Source: Ovis canadensis (taxonomy: Eukaryota > Chordata > Mammalia > Artiodactyla > Bovidae). Taken from it: a stretch of DNA of 64,000 nucleotides. The stretch covers positions 113,122,501 through 113,186,500 of the forward strand of contig NC_091245.1 in assembly GCF_042477335.2 (NCBI RefSeq). Direction: 5' to 3'. The notes below the pieces were generated by a model. It searched no databases and was not told the DNA's origin. It was given only the letters and a program-made list of their open reading frames with translations. A program made the position numbers and the translations under genes. Shown here one piece after another: positions 9,106 through 21,375 of the stretch. Numbering within the stretch: position 1 is the first letter of the stretch; the number at the start of each line of letters is the position of its first letter.

Positions 9106-11630
9106 GTTCAGTTCAGTTCAGTTGCTCCGTCGTGTCCGACTCTTTGCGACCCCATGAACCGCAACACACCAGGCCTCCATGCCCATTACCAACTCCCAGA
9201 GTCCACCCAAACCCATGTCCATTGAGTCGGTGATGCCATCCACCCATCTCATCCTCTGTCGTCCCCTTCTCCTCCTGCCCTCAATCTTTCCCAGCATCAG
9301 GGTCTTTTCAAATGAGTCAGCTCTTCGCAGCAGGTGGACAAAGTATTGGAGTTTCTGCTTCAACATCAGTCCTTCCAAAGAACACCCAGGACTGATCTCC
9401 TTTAGGATGGACTGGTTGGATCTCCTTGCAGTCCAAGGGACTCTCAAGAGTCTTCTCCAACACCACAGTTCAAAAGCATCAATGCTTCAGCGCTCTGCCT
9501 TCTTCACAGTCCAACTCTCACATCCATACATGATCACTGGAAAAACCATAGCCTTGACTAGACGGACCTTTGTTGGCAAAGTAATGTCTCTGCTTTTCAA
9601 TATGCTATCTAGGTTGGTCATAACGTTCCTTCCAAGGAGGAAGCATCTTTTAATTTCATGGCTGCAGTGACCATCTGCAGTGATTTTGGAGCCCAAAAAA
9701 ATAAAGTCAGCCACTGTTTCCACAGTTTCCCCATCTACTTGCCATGAAGTGATGGGACCAGATGCCATGATCTTAGTTTTGAGTTTTAAGCCAACTTTTT
9801 CACTCTCTTCTTTCACTTTCATCAAGAGGCTCTTTAGTTCTTCTTCACTTTCTGCCATAAGGGTGGTGTCATCTGCATATCTGAGATTATTGACATTTCT
9901 CCTGGCAATCTTGATTCCTGCTTGTGCTTCTTCCAGCCCAGCGTTTCTCATGATGTACTCTGCATATAAGTTAAATAAGCAGGGTGACAATATACAGCCT
10001 TGACATACTCCTTTCCCAATTTGGAAGCAGTCTGTTGTTCCATGTCCAGTTCTAACTAACGCTTCCTGACCTGCATACAGGTTTCTCAAAAGGCAGGTCA
10101 GGTGGTCTGGTAGTCCCATCTCTTGAAGAATTTTCCAGTTTATTGTGATCCACATAGTCAAAGGCTTTGGCATAGTCAATAAAGCAGAAATAGATGTTTT
10201 TCTGGAACTCTCTTGCTTTTTCCATGATCCAGCGTATGTTGGCAATTTGATCTCTGGTTCCTCTGCCTTTTCTAAAACCAGCTTGAACAACATCTGGAAG
10301 TTCACAGTTCACGTATTGCTGAAGCCTGGTTTGGAGAATTTTGAGCATTACTTTACTAGCGTGTGAGATGAGTGCAATTGTACAGTAATTTGAACATTCT
10401 TTGGCATTGCCTTTTTTTGGGATTGGAATGAAAACTGACCTTTTCCGGTCCTGTGGTCACTGCTGAGTTTTCCAAATTTGCTGACATATTGAGTGCTGCA
10501 CTTTCACAGCATCATTTTTCAGGATTTGAAACAGCTCAACTGGAATTCCATCATCTCCACTAGCTTTGTTCGTAGTGATGCTTCCTAAGGCCCACTTGAC
10601 TTCACATTCCAGGATGTCTGGCTCTAGGTGAGTGTGAGTGATCACACCATCGTGATTATCTGGGTCGTGAAGATCTTTTTTGTACCGTTCTTCTGTGTAT
10701 TCTTGCCACCTCTTCTTAATATCTTCTGCTTCTATTAGGTCTATACCATTTCTGTCTTTTATTGAGCCTATCTTTGCAATAAATGTTTCCTTGGTATCTC
10801 TAATTTTCTTGAAGAGATCTCTAGTCTTTCCCATTCTATTGTTTTCCTCTATATCTTTGCACTGATCGCTGAGGGAGGCTTTTTATCTTTCCTTGCTATT
10901 TGGAACTCTGCATTCAAATGGGTATCTTTCCCTTTCTCCTTTGCTTTCACTTCTCTTCTTCTCTCAGCTATTTGTAAGGCCTCCTCAGACAGCCATTTTG
11001 CTTTTTCACATTTCTTTTTCTTGGGGATGGTCTTTTTTTTTGGGGGGGGGGGGATGGTCTTGATTCCTGTCTCCTGTACAATGTCATGAACCTCTGTCCA
11101 TAGTTCATCTGGCACTCTGTGTATCAGATCTAGTCCCTTAAATCTATTTCTCACTTCCACTGTATAGTCATAAAGGATTTGATTTAGGTCCTACCTGAAT
11201 GGTCTAGTGATTTTCCCCACTTTCTTCAATTTAAGTCTGAATTTGACCATAAGGAGTTCATGATCTGAGCCACAGTCAGCTCCCAACCTTGTTTTTGCTG
11301 ACTGTATAGAGCTTCTCCATCTTTGGATGCAAAGAATATAATTAATCTGATTTCGGTGTTGACCATCTGGTGATGTCCATGTGTAGAGTCTTCTCTTGTG
11401 CTGTTGGAAGAGGGTGTTTGCTATGACTAGTGTGTTCTCTTGTCAAAACTCTATTAGCCTTTGCCCTGCTTCATTCCGCATTCCAAGGCCAAATTTGCCT
11501 GTTACTCCAGGTGTTTGACTTCCCACTTTTGCATTCCAGTCCTCTATAATGAAAAGGACATCATTTTGGGGTGTTAGTTCTAAAAGGTCTTGTAGGTCTT
11601 CATAGAACCATTCAACTTCAGCTTCTTCAA
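9106..11630 (-). mobile_element. BovB (RTE-class) LINE, 5'-truncated, with decayed endonuclease/reverse-transcriptase ORF
   Basis: This is the longest BovB copy here, about 2.5 kb on the minus strand. In order it holds the end of the apurinic-type endonuclease (about 11630-11160), a linker, then the reverse transcriptase with motif FIDYAKAFD (near 10180), the GVCQGCILSP block (near 10010) and catalytic YADDTTLM (near 9890), followed by the C-terminal part ending at 9106. The largest open piece is 9487-10305. The reading frame shifts near 10138, where two bases of the usual HNKLWKI codons appear lost, and is broken again near 10450, 10840 and 11160. The element cannot encode an active protein. 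BovB is a transposon ancestrally shared between ruminants and squamates. Confidence 0.92.
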
Positions 11631-12450
11631 TGTTACCACCAGAGAAGTCCCAAATAATTTGATATTCACCAGGTTCTTTTTCCCTTAAATTGATGAAATA
11701 AATAATAAATTTTAAAGTTTTATTATCATTAACATTTATTTTCTGTAGTCTTTGAAGAAAAATAGATTTTGTAAACTTCAGATTGGTGAGGTTGTTTGCA
11801 AAGTGGAAAATTCCAGAAGAAAATATTAAATATAAATCTTGATTCTGTCATCCAGTTTATTAGCAGTTGAACCTGAATTTGCATTATATGCCAGTTTCAT
11901 AAGCATGCTGTCTCTGACCCAGTTCAAAAAGTTTTTTTAAAAATATGGCCAAAGACAGAGGTGAAAACAGAATCCTTACGTGACCTCTTTCCAAGCTGGC
12001 AGAATACACTGATAGCACTCTGCTGCTGCTAAGCCTCTTCAGTCGGTGATAGCGCTCTAACTATTGATATTTCCAGAGGTTCCTGCTGAAAACTGCTGTG
12101 CTTCTGTCACATACTGATTGTATAGATACTTTACATTCTACAGCTGATCTTGTTAGTCTTTAATCTCTAGGAAGAGCAAGCCCAAATTTGCAATCCAAAT
12201 TTAAATATTGACATCCATTCCTCATTGACTTCATCTATGTTATTCAATTTTCTCTTTGCCCCGAGATTTCCTTCCCCTTCTATCCTTTTTGGAATGTAGG
12301 GTTTTCTATACATACAAACATGCTGTAGTGATGCTGTGATGTGCTAGTCAGACTCCTCTTCAGAAATGAAGGATGATTTCCCCAGCTGTTGGCCTCTTTG
12401 GGAACTACTTCCACCTGAGAGAGTCACACAAAGGTGTGCCCCCTTCCCAG
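11631..12450. other. No gene recognised
   Basis: AT-rich sequence. The only thing I can name is a 40-nt Bov-tA scrap at about 12018-12060. Confidence 0.5.
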
Positions 12451-12452
12451 AG

Positions 12453-12655
12453 TGGTGGTGGTGGTGTAGTCTTGTCCAGCTCTTTCAACCCCAGGGACTG
12501 TAGCCCGCCAGGCTCCTCTGTCCATGGGATTTCCCAGGCAAGAATACTGGAGTGGGTTGCCATTTCTTTTTCATCTTCCCAACCCAGGGATGGAACCCAG
12601 GTCTCCTGCATAGCAAGTGGATTCTTTACCAACTGAGCCACCAAGGAAGCCTCTT
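12453..12655 (-). repeat. Bov-tA SINE
   Basis: Full SINE in minus orientation from GTAGTCTTGTCCAGCTC to the GAGCCACCAAGGAAGCC end. Confidence 0.85.
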
Positions 12656-13455
12656 CCCAGGGCAACCTATATCTACTCAAATTCCTGTATGTCGTTCCTG
12701 GGTCACCTTGAAAGACGTTTCGACAGAGTAGTGGAATAGGCAATAAAACCTGTATGAAGAAGGCTGAGGAGAGAATGTAAACTGAGAAAATAGTCTATGA
12801 CCACAGACAATTCAAGAGAGACGTTGCTGAGAAGGGCAGCGGAAAAGAGAAGCGGCAGCTGGAAGGGTGCTGGATGAAAGCAGAGTAGGTATTTTGTTTA
12901 CATGGAAAGGATTGTTTGCTAATGGCAATGGTCCAGTAGAAAGAAATGCTGTATGAAAGGGGGGTAGTTGCAGAACTATGTTCTTGAGGAGAGAGGAGAT
13001 GGAATCCACAAGCTGAGGCTCAAAAGAGAGCAGAGATAACCACTATGACTAGCAGGAAGTGTATGGTAGCTTTGGAACATTTGTGGCGGGGAGATGATAA
13101 AACTTCAGTCTAACTTTTGTTCTCTGCAGTATGAAGTAAAATCATTAGCCAAAAGTACAGAGGAAAAAGGAAAGTTTAGGAGATTGAAGAGTGGGGAGAA
13201 GCAGAGACAGAGACCGTATGTACTAGGGAAGTGTATTCGGACTGAGCAATAACAAGTGCCTTCAAGATATTTCAGACATAAATCTGAAGTGAGATCAGTC
13301 AAGCTGGTGTGACTTTTACTCCAGCTCTTTGACTATAGAAAAACAGTAAGTGGTTAGTTGGATGTGACCACAGTTGGGATTTTCCTAAACAAATGAATGG
13401 AGAAAGCATTAAGGATGTTAAAGTGGTATTTAAGGGAGTGGCAGTTTACTTAATT
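12656..13455. other. No gene or named repeat recognised
   Basis: Purine-rich sequence that may be an old, diverged element. No protein-like ORF is found on either strand. Confidence 0.4.
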
Positions 13456-13688
13456 CTGTGTTTTCCCAGAGAGGTTTTTTTTTTTTTGCTTTTGTTTGTT
13501 TTTGCTAATATAAGCAAATATAAACATATGTGTATATTATTTTACTTTTATTATTTTGCTTTTTTTTCTTTTTTACACAAAAGATAGCATACCTTTTTTT
13601 TTCACCTGAAAATATGTCTTGGAGAATGCACTTCTCAAATGAGTTGTTTCCTCATTCTTTTTTACAGTTGTATAATATTCTATTTGTA

Positions 13689-13893
13689 AGCTTCCCTGGT
13701 GGCTCAGACAGTGAAGAATCTGCTGCAATGCAGGAGACCCGGCTTTGATCCTTGGGTTGGGAAGATCCCCTGGAGAAGGAAATAGCGACCCACTCCAGTG
13801 TTCTTGCCTGGAGAATCCCATGGAAAGAGTTTGGCAGGCTCCAGTCCATGGGGTTGCAAAGAACCAGACATGACTGAGCAACTAACACTTTAC
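13689..13893 (+). repeat. Bov-tA SINE
   Basis: Plus-strand SINE beginning GCTTCCCTGGTGGCTCAGAC and ending GAGCAACTAACACTTTACAC. Confidence 0.85.
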
Positions 13894-13894
13894 A

Positions 13895-15850
13895 CTTCTA
13901 AGGGCTCTTTATACAGTCCAGGAATTAGCCCTTTGCGTATGCTATGACTTCAGTTTTCCCTTTACTCTGTCTTTTGGCTTCTGTGATGTTTGTTTGTTTG
14001 GGGGGCTTTTTTCCTTTTGTTTTGCACTTTTTCTTTTTTGGCTGTGACACACAGCAGGCAGGATCTGTTACCAGATCAGGGATAGAAACTGCACCCCCTG
14101 CAGTCGGCTAATGGGGAAGTCCCTATTTGTTTTTACCACCCATAAGCTTGCTTGTTTTGTATTGTTTTTTATTTTATCAGTCTTTTCTTTCATGGGTTCT
14201 AAATTTTGACTCAGAGTTAGAGATCTTCCTCACTTTTATTTATGCAATTTGCTTTCTTATAATGAAAACCTTACTATGTATTCTCTCAGCAACTCTCACA
14301 TACACAGTACAATATTATTAACTAAGAGTCACCACACTGTACACTATGTTCTCATCACTTTCTTTAAATTATTTTTTTTTGGAATAGAGTTGTTTTACAA
14401 TGTTGCAGATGGTGACTGCAGCCATGAAATTAAAAGACGCTTCCTCCTTGGAAGAAAAGTTATGACCAACCTAGATAGCATATTGAAAAGCAGAGACATT
14501 ACTTTGCCAACAAAGGTCCGTCTAGTCAAGGCTATGGTTTTTCCTGTGGTCACATATGGATGTGAGAGTTGGACTGTGAAGAAGGCTGAGTGCTGAAGAA
14601 TTGATGCTTTTGAAATGCAGTGTTGGAGAAGACTCTTGAGAGTCCCTTGGACTGCAAGGAGATCCACCCAGTCCATTCTGAAGGAGATCAGCCCTGGGAT
14701 TTCTTTGGAAGGAATGATGCTAAAGCTGAAACTCCAGTACTTTGGCCACCTCATGCGAAGAGTTGACTCATTGGAAAAGACTGTGATGCTGGGAGGGATT
14801 GGGGGCAGGAGAAGAAGGGGACGACCCGACCGAGGATAAGATGGCTGGATGGCATCACTGACTCGATGGACGTGAGTCTGAGTGAACTCCGGGAGTTGGT
14901 GATGGACAGGGAGGCCTGGCGTGCTGCGATTCATGGGGTCGCAAGAGTCGGACACGACTGAGCAACTGAACTGAACAATGTTGTGTTAGTTTCTGCTGTG
15001 CAGCAAAGTGAATCAGCTATCTATATACCTATATCCTCTCTTTTTTAGCTTTCCTTCCCATTTAGGTCACCAGAGAGCACTGAATAGTGTTCCCTGCAGG
15101 GGAACAGTAGGTTCTCATTAGTTATCTGTTTTATACATGGTAGTGTATATGTGTCAGTCCCGATCTCCCGGTTTGTCCCACCTCCCTCTCTCCCTTTGGT
15201 ATCCATACATTTGTTCTCTACACCTGTGTCTCTCTTTTCTGCTTTGCAGATAAATTCACCTGTACCATTTTTCTAGATTCCACATATAAGTGATATTCTA
15301 TGATTTTTTTCTTTCTGCCTTACTTCACTCTGTATGACAGTCTGTAGGTCCATCCACATCTCGACAAATGGCACAATTTCATTCCCTTTTATGGCTAATA
15401 TTCCATTGTATCTACTTGCCACATCTTTATCCATTCCTTTGTTGATGGACATTAGGTTACTTCCACGTCCTGACTATTGTAAAGTGTTGCAGTGAACATT
15501 GAGGTTCCCCACTTTTAGATAATGAAATAATTCTTCTTGATAGTTTCCATTTTTACTTTCAATTTTTGATCAATTTGAAACTTATCTTGGTGCATTTTGG
15601 AACCCATGTATCTAATTGCAAACAACCACCTTATTATACATTGTAATAGCTGGTTAAACTTGCTCTCACTCATGTTCTTTTTTTTTTTTTCCTGGCAATT
15701 CTTAATTTCAACTAAACTGATACATTTATGGAGTTGAGTCTTCCTATCCGAGAATCTTGTTTTTTCTTTCATACAGGTCTTCTTTTAAGGTTTTCATTTT
15801 CTTCAATATGTTTTTAATTTTCTTTGCAAGTTTAGTCCCAATTATGCAGA
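13895..15850 (-). repeat. L1 LINE pieces, minus strand, interrupted by BovB and a CHR scrap
   Basis: L1 ORF2-end and 3' UTR sequence reads on the minus strand at 14340-14396, 14984-15510 and, more diverged, 15510-15850 and 13895-14020. A CHR SINE scrap lies at 14020-14125. Confidence 0.65.
14397..14983 (+). repeat. BovB LINE 3' fragment with 9-bp TSD, inserted in L1
   Basis: ACAATGTTG at 14397-14405 and 14975-14983 flanks about 570 nt of BovB 3' end. Removing it restores the continuous L1 3' end sequence. The fragment holds broken coding pieces such as GRKVMTNLDSILKSRDITLP. Confidence 0.9.
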
Positions 15851-16199
15851 ATAATGATGATAATAATAGACACACATGGGATCAACTAGATTAGGAGGAA
15901 AATAAGGGCATGAGGAAAATAATAGTGAAACCAAGGTAAGGTCTATTAATTAGAGGACTTGACAGGTTGAGGAATATGATTAGCCCTGGAAAAACTAGGG
16001 GAATGAACGAGCTGGAAGGATTCCCACTGGGAAATACTATCAAGTGTAGGTTCTTTAGATTCTCAGCTTTCCTGACTCCTACTCTCCTTAGAGTCTTCAG
16101 CTATTTCACTGATATTTTTATTTTAACTTAAAAAATTTGCTTCCCTATAGCCCATTTCTTGTGTCTAGCTGTTCTTAGTGTTTTCTTCTTTGGTTAATA

Positions 16200-16770
16200 T
16201 GAATTCCAGGAGACATGGCCTATTATTACCAGTAACTGAACATTAACTGAAACGAAGCTGGTATAGTTGTAATAACAGCAGATAAAATAGACTTTAAGGT
16301 AGAAAGCATCATCAGAGATAAAAAGGATGTAATAAGAAAAGGATCCATTCTGGAGGAAGCACAGCAATTCTAAATCTGGAACGTCTAATAACATCATCTC
16401 CAAATATATACATAAAAATGCCAGAAAAAAGAGAGAAAAGACAAATCCAAATCACGATGAAAGATTTAAATATATCTCTGTAAGCAGCTAATAGAATAAG
16501 CAGGCAAGAAAAAGAAAAATCAGGAGAAGCTATAGATCTGAACAAAATAACTAATAAACTGGGACTGAGATATTAATATATAGAACACTGCACCTCAAAA
16601 CTGTAAAATAGATCTTTTCAAGTGTTCATGGAACATATGCAAAAATGAACCACACACTTGGCTATAAAGCAAGTTTCAACATGGTTTAAATGATTCAAAT
16701 CTCAGTGTATGTTTTCTGAGCAGAAGCAGTGATTAAATGAGTATGTGAAAAGTCATCAAGCTGCACATTT
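16200..16770 (+). repeat. Old L1 ORF2 fragment
   Basis: Diverged plus-strand L1 ORF2-like sequence (AAAATAGACTTTAAGGTAGA and onward) with no open frame. Confidence 0.5.
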
Positions 16771-16939
16771 ATTTTATCTGACTCTTGCATTAAATATATT
16801 AAAAAAAAAAAACTTTTCCACTGGCAGTCATAAATTCCCTTCCATCAAGTTTCAGTTATATCTATGCTATTTTATTTACTTTCTTGTGTTTACTGACACA
16901 GACATCTCTAAATCTACACATTTTGAATGGCAGGTACTT

Positions 16940-17120
16940 TTCATATGTTTACATATGCTATTCCAGTAAACTTTCAGAACCACCCAAACAGATGAGTCTT
17001 TTAACCCCCCTTTTATAGATGAGGAAAGTGAGAACTGGAAAGTAACGTACAGTGACCACTAAGTAGTGCTGAGTCAGAACTGGAACTTAGAACTCTGATT
17101 CATAGCCTTGGTTCTTTACA
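16940..17120. repeat. MIR SINE, old
   Basis: The core ATGAGGAAAGTGAGAACTGG and the trailing AACTGGAACTTAGAACTCTG match MIR. It is strongly diverged. Confidence 0.55.
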
Positions 17121-17295
17121 TAACATGCTGTAATACCATTCGTGAGTATTATTCCCAACTCTCTCCCCTTGCATTTCCCTCCCTGGATTATTAAACACCT
17201 CAGTAAAAAATTCAGCATCTATTGAGTACCTCCTTTAGGCAGTTCTGGTCTCATTGTTGGCCATACAGAAATGGAATAAACAGTCCCTCCCCTTA

Positions 17296-17583
17296 AAAAG
17301 CTCAGTCCAGGACTTCCCTGGTGGTCCAGTGGTTAGGAGTCCACCTGTCAAAGCAAGGGACATAGTTTGCATCTCTGCTCCAGGAAGATCCCACATGCCT
17401 CAGGGCAACTAAGCCTGTGCTCCACAACTACTGAACTTGTGAGCCCTAGAGACCACGCTCTGCAGCAAGAGAAGCCCATGAACCGCAACAAGAAAGTAGC
17501 CTCTGCTCACCCCAACTAGAAAAAGCCTGCACGCAGCAACAAAGACCCAGCATAGACCAAAAAAAAAAAAAAGAGCTAGGTCC
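17296..17583 (+). repeat. CHR-type SINE with near-perfect TSD
   Basis: The body runs from GGACTTCCCTGGTGGTCCAG to a poly(A) tail at about 17572. AGCTCAGTCC and AGCTAGGTCC flank it. Confidence 0.8.
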
Positions 17584-17619
17584 AAGGGGAAGAACCACAT
17601 AGATTATAATACAGTGTGA

Positions 17620-18815
17620 TAACTGCTACATAGAAGCGTGTACCTTCTCCACCATTCTTCTGATCCCTCTGACCTTCATGAATCAGTTACATAATTTTAT
17701 CGGGTTATTTTTCTTCCTTTTCCTTCAGTTTAAAAGCCCTCTGGATGAAGATAGCAAGCATCCTGCCAAATACATTCTTCTAATTTTTGTGAAATTCAGA
17801 GTGGCACAGAAGAGGCTGGAAGCTTCCCAAACAGGGTAAATGGTGAGTAAAGGCCAGGGTCAGAAGGGAGGAGGATCTACTTAGGCCACTAAAGAAACTA
17901 GCCTGATGGGAGCTGGCACTGAAAGATGTGTTTGAAAAGTCAGGGTGCTGCCAGATCCAGACTAAAGACTGCTCGGAATGCCAGGTCAAGACACATGCTT
18001 GAGCCACTAAGCAACAAGGACCTATTGTAAATGATCAACTCCGACTGATAAGATTAAAATGTTATTTTAAGGTTGTTCAGGCAGCAACGTTTCAGAAAGA
18101 CTGAAATTAGGAGATTCTGAAAGTTGGGAGGATAGTAAAGCTCAGCAAACACCTACTGAGAACTTGAGTCCCACGCAGTGGAGATAAGGAAACGAAAGCC
18201 GGTTCCTGCCTTTGAGGAATTCATGATCAATTGAGAGAGAAACAAGCAAAATGTAATGCAATAGATACGATGACACACTCAGCACAAACCTAGGGTAGAT
18301 AAAGCATGATGAGAGAGAGGAGTCTGATGTAGCATGGGGAGAGAAGGCAAGGGAAGACAGCTGGCACACTCAGCTCCTCAGACTCACCTGGTGACATGGT
18401 TAGCTATGAGGAGAGGGAAAGAGAACGTTAAAGGGCAAGGTTGGCACAGCCCAACAAGGTTACGACCCACATAGTTAATGATGGGGAAAGAGGAATGTTC
18501 TTTTAGCAATGATCAAGCCAGAGGGCATGGTCAGGTAGTGAGTCAGCTCAGATTACTTCCAGGATTCTCTCTAACCCTCACCAGCTGAACTGAAGAAAGC
18601 AAGTATTGTAGGTTGGCAGGCCAGGAAGGAAGCTAGAAAACTAGTTTAGGTGGCAGAAGATAGAAAATTGTTGCCTAAAAAGAGATTAAGGATGGAATTG
18701 ACTGGTCCCAAAGAAATTTTGGAGATTTCAGTGGAGATATCTTGGTTAGGATGCTTGCTTCAAGTAAGTGTATAACTGTCAAAACTCAATGAAGTGAACA
18801 CTTAAGAACACTGCA
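17620..18815. other. No gene recognised
   Basis: About 1.2 kb of unique-looking sequence with no coding potential that I can support. It may include an old unnamed transposon. Confidence 0.45.
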
Positions 18816-18819
18816 TTTT

Positions 18820-18935
18820 AGGGAATGCCAGGGCAATCCAGTGGTTGGGACTCCATGCTTCTGCTGCAGAGAGCACGGTTTGGATCCCTAGTCGGGAAGC
18901 TAAAATCCCACATACCATGCCAAAAAAAAAAAAGG
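18820..18935 (+). repeat. CHR-type SINE, short
   Basis: Truncated plus-strand copy ending in an A tail at about 18933. Confidence 0.6.
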
Positions 18936-18970
18936 CATTTTATTGTAAGTAAATTATGCTTCACTAAAAA

Positions 18971-19019
18971 AGAAATTATAATTTTATAATTATAATTTTA
19001 TAATCAAATTATAAAATTT
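18971..19019. repeat. AT-rich short tandem repeat
   Basis: The 14-nt unit TTATAATTTTATAA or close variants occurs about three times in a row. Confidence 0.6.
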
Positions 19020-19071
19020 GAGAAGGGATAAAAGAAGACTAGAACAGCTGAGACTCAACAAGGGAAATTTG

Positions 19072-19580
19072 GGACTTCCTTGGTAGTCTAATGGTTGAGA
19101 GTCTGCCTGCCAATGCAGGGTACACGGGTTTGACCCGGGAAGATCTCAGGCTTCCCAGGTGACACTAGTGGTAAAGAACCCACCTGCCAGTGCAGGAGAC
19201 ATAAGAGACGCAGAGTCTATCCCTGGGCTGCGAAGATCCCCTTGAAGAGGGCACAGCAACCCACTCCAGTATTCTTGCCTGGAGAATCCCCACGGACAGA
19301 AGAGCCTGGTGGGCTACAGCCCATGGGGTCACAAAGAGTTGGACATTACAGGCGACTTAGCACCCACGCATGCTGGGAAGATCCCACATGCCAAAAGGCA
19401 ACTGAGCCCACATGATGCAACTACCGAAACTTGAGCACCCCAGAGCCGGTGCTCTGCAAGAGAAGCTACCACCAAGAAAAGCCCAAACACTGCAAAAATG
19501 AGTAGCCCCTGCTCACCACAACTAAAGAAAGCCCCTGGAAAGCCATGAAGACCCAGCACAGCCAAAAATAAATAAAATTT
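19072..19580 (+). repeat. CHR SINE with a nested Bov-tA SINE, 9-bp TSD
   Basis: The CHR body is 19072-19145 plus 19375-19580. A Bov-tA SINE (19146-19374) interrupts it, with GGGAAGATC at 19137-19145 and 19375-19383. Confidence 0.85.
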
Positions 19581-20061
19581 TTTTAAAAGAGGGAAATTAA
19601 AGCCCAGGAAAAATTTCCCAACCAGTTTGAGAACCAAAGGAATTTTGGTACTTGAGCAAAGAGTAACTGACATCTATTATTTGCCAGACCCTAGACTAGA
19701 CTCTTTCCCATATTTCAAGTTTATCTCCAAACCCAACAATGTCCAGCTAAACTCAGTACTGTGACTAGTCCAGGGAGATTGAGATAGGTTTGTGAAAGGA
19801 GGTGGAGAGCTCAGATGAATGGGAGATTTTATACAGTGTGCAGTGTAGACTGTGAGGTAAAAGATGTATAAGGGCTGGGTACAGTCCCAAAAGCAAAAGG
19901 AGGAGAGGAAAAGGTGAGAGGAAGGCAAGGAAAACAGGAAATGCCTCCAAGGAATTTCTTCAGAAACTTGAAAAAGCAGAAAACTGGGTCCATCTCTAAC
20001 TCAACCTTCTCTTCCACAAATTAAGTAAAATTTTCTATAATCAGACTTAACACATCAGAAC

Positions 20062-20250
20062 TGAGGGACTTCCCTGGTGATTCAGTGGCTAAGACTCCTG
20101 GCTCCCAATGCAGGAGGTTTGGGTTTGATCCTTGGTTAGGGAACTAGATCCCACATGTACTAATTAAGAGTTTGCATGCTTCGATTAAAGATCCTGCATG
20201 CCTCAGTAAAGATTCAGTACAGCCAAATAAATAAATTAAAAAAAAAAAAC
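20062..20250 (+). repeat. CHR-type SINE
   Basis: Plus-strand copy beginning GGGACTTCCCTGGTGATTCA and ending in an A-rich tail. Confidence 0.75.
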
Positions 20251-20817
20251 CAACTCTGACATTGAAATATTTAATAGGTCTGGAAAGATATGCATTAAAC
20301 CATGAACCATGACAGAGGGAAATTACACACCTACTGTATAGTGTTGCGTTCTGCCTCAGTGAGTATGTGCTGTTTCTGTTTTTCTTTTAAACCAATTAGA
20401 TTTTGTTAAATCTACTGTGGGATCAAGGAACTGTGCTGGTAAAAACTCGGACCTCTTTCTGGTGGCACAGGAGGAGCTCCTCATACCTGTGATCTATGCT
20501 TGGGATTAGGGGTGGCATCCATTCCTTCACCCAACTGCCTGGGAGAACCATTTCATTTCCTCAATCCAGTGACAAAGTCTGAGGGAAGTGAGGTTGGGGC
20601 TGGGGACCTGAAGACCTAGAGCAAGAGTACACAAACTTTCTATAAAGGACTAGATACTTCAAAGAATATATAGTTTCTGTTGCAACTATTCTTCCATTTT
20701 GGCACAGAAGTAGTCACAGACAATGTGTAAACAAATGGTCATGGTAGCAAGACCAAATGGGGCCATCGTTTACCGACCTCTGGTCTAGTTCTGGCTCCTA
20801 ACTGCATATTAGAATTA

Positions 20818-21000
20818 CTTGCTGCTGCTGCTGCTAAGTCGCTTTAGTCGTGTCCGACTCTTGTGCGATCCCATAGACAGCAGCCCACCAGGCTCCCCCG
20901 TCCCTGGGATTCTCCAGGCAAGAACACTGGAGTGGGTTGCCATTTCCTTCTCCAATGCATGAAAGTGAAAAGTGAAAGTGAAGTCGCTCAGTCGTGGACC
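20818..21000 (-). repeat. Bov-tA SINE
   Basis: Minus-strand copy with (CTG)4 at its start and the AAAGTGAAAGTGAAGTCGCT segment near its end. Confidence 0.8.
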
Positions 21001-21247
21001 TTGTAAAACCAGGTAAAAAACCCACCAAATCTGAGATGAGGCCCAAGTTTTTTTGTTTGTTTTTAAGCTACCAGGTGATTCTGGATTATAGTCTTTCAGC
21101 CAACTTCTGGGTGTTTTGGTTTCGGTTGGGGGGGCAGATGAATGCTGGAAGAAGGACCTAGGGCTGAACTGAAGTCTAGATTATGATTAGAACTGTTTTC
21201 AGTTCACCTGACAAATTAAGGGCTTCCAATACTTTGATTAAATGCTC

Positions 21248-21253
21248 TTTATT
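21248..21253 (-). terminator. Poly(A) signal AATAAA of TSTD1
   Basis: A canonical AATAAA on the minus strand lies about 125 nt beyond the TSTD1 stop codon. This implies a short 3' UTR ending near 21230. Confidence 0.75.
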
Positions 21254-21375
21254 TGCTGCTTTTCGTGCACAGCGCTATAAGAAGTTGCTCAACCCAACAA
21301 GTCAGCCCCTTCATCACTCTTAGTTAAGGTGGCCACCGGCAGCGGGGAGGGAGCATCCAGTATGCCACATTCTAC

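Noticed and set aside
9487-10305. 272-codon reverse-transcriptase-like frame as a possible host gene
   Set aside because: It is a piece of a BovB retrotransposon with frameshifts on its N-terminal side.
1-21200. Possible first exon of F11R, the expected next gene to the left
   Set aside because: By synteny F11R should lie on this side on the same strand, but I saw no matching signal-peptide exon or CpG promoter; it is probably outside the window.
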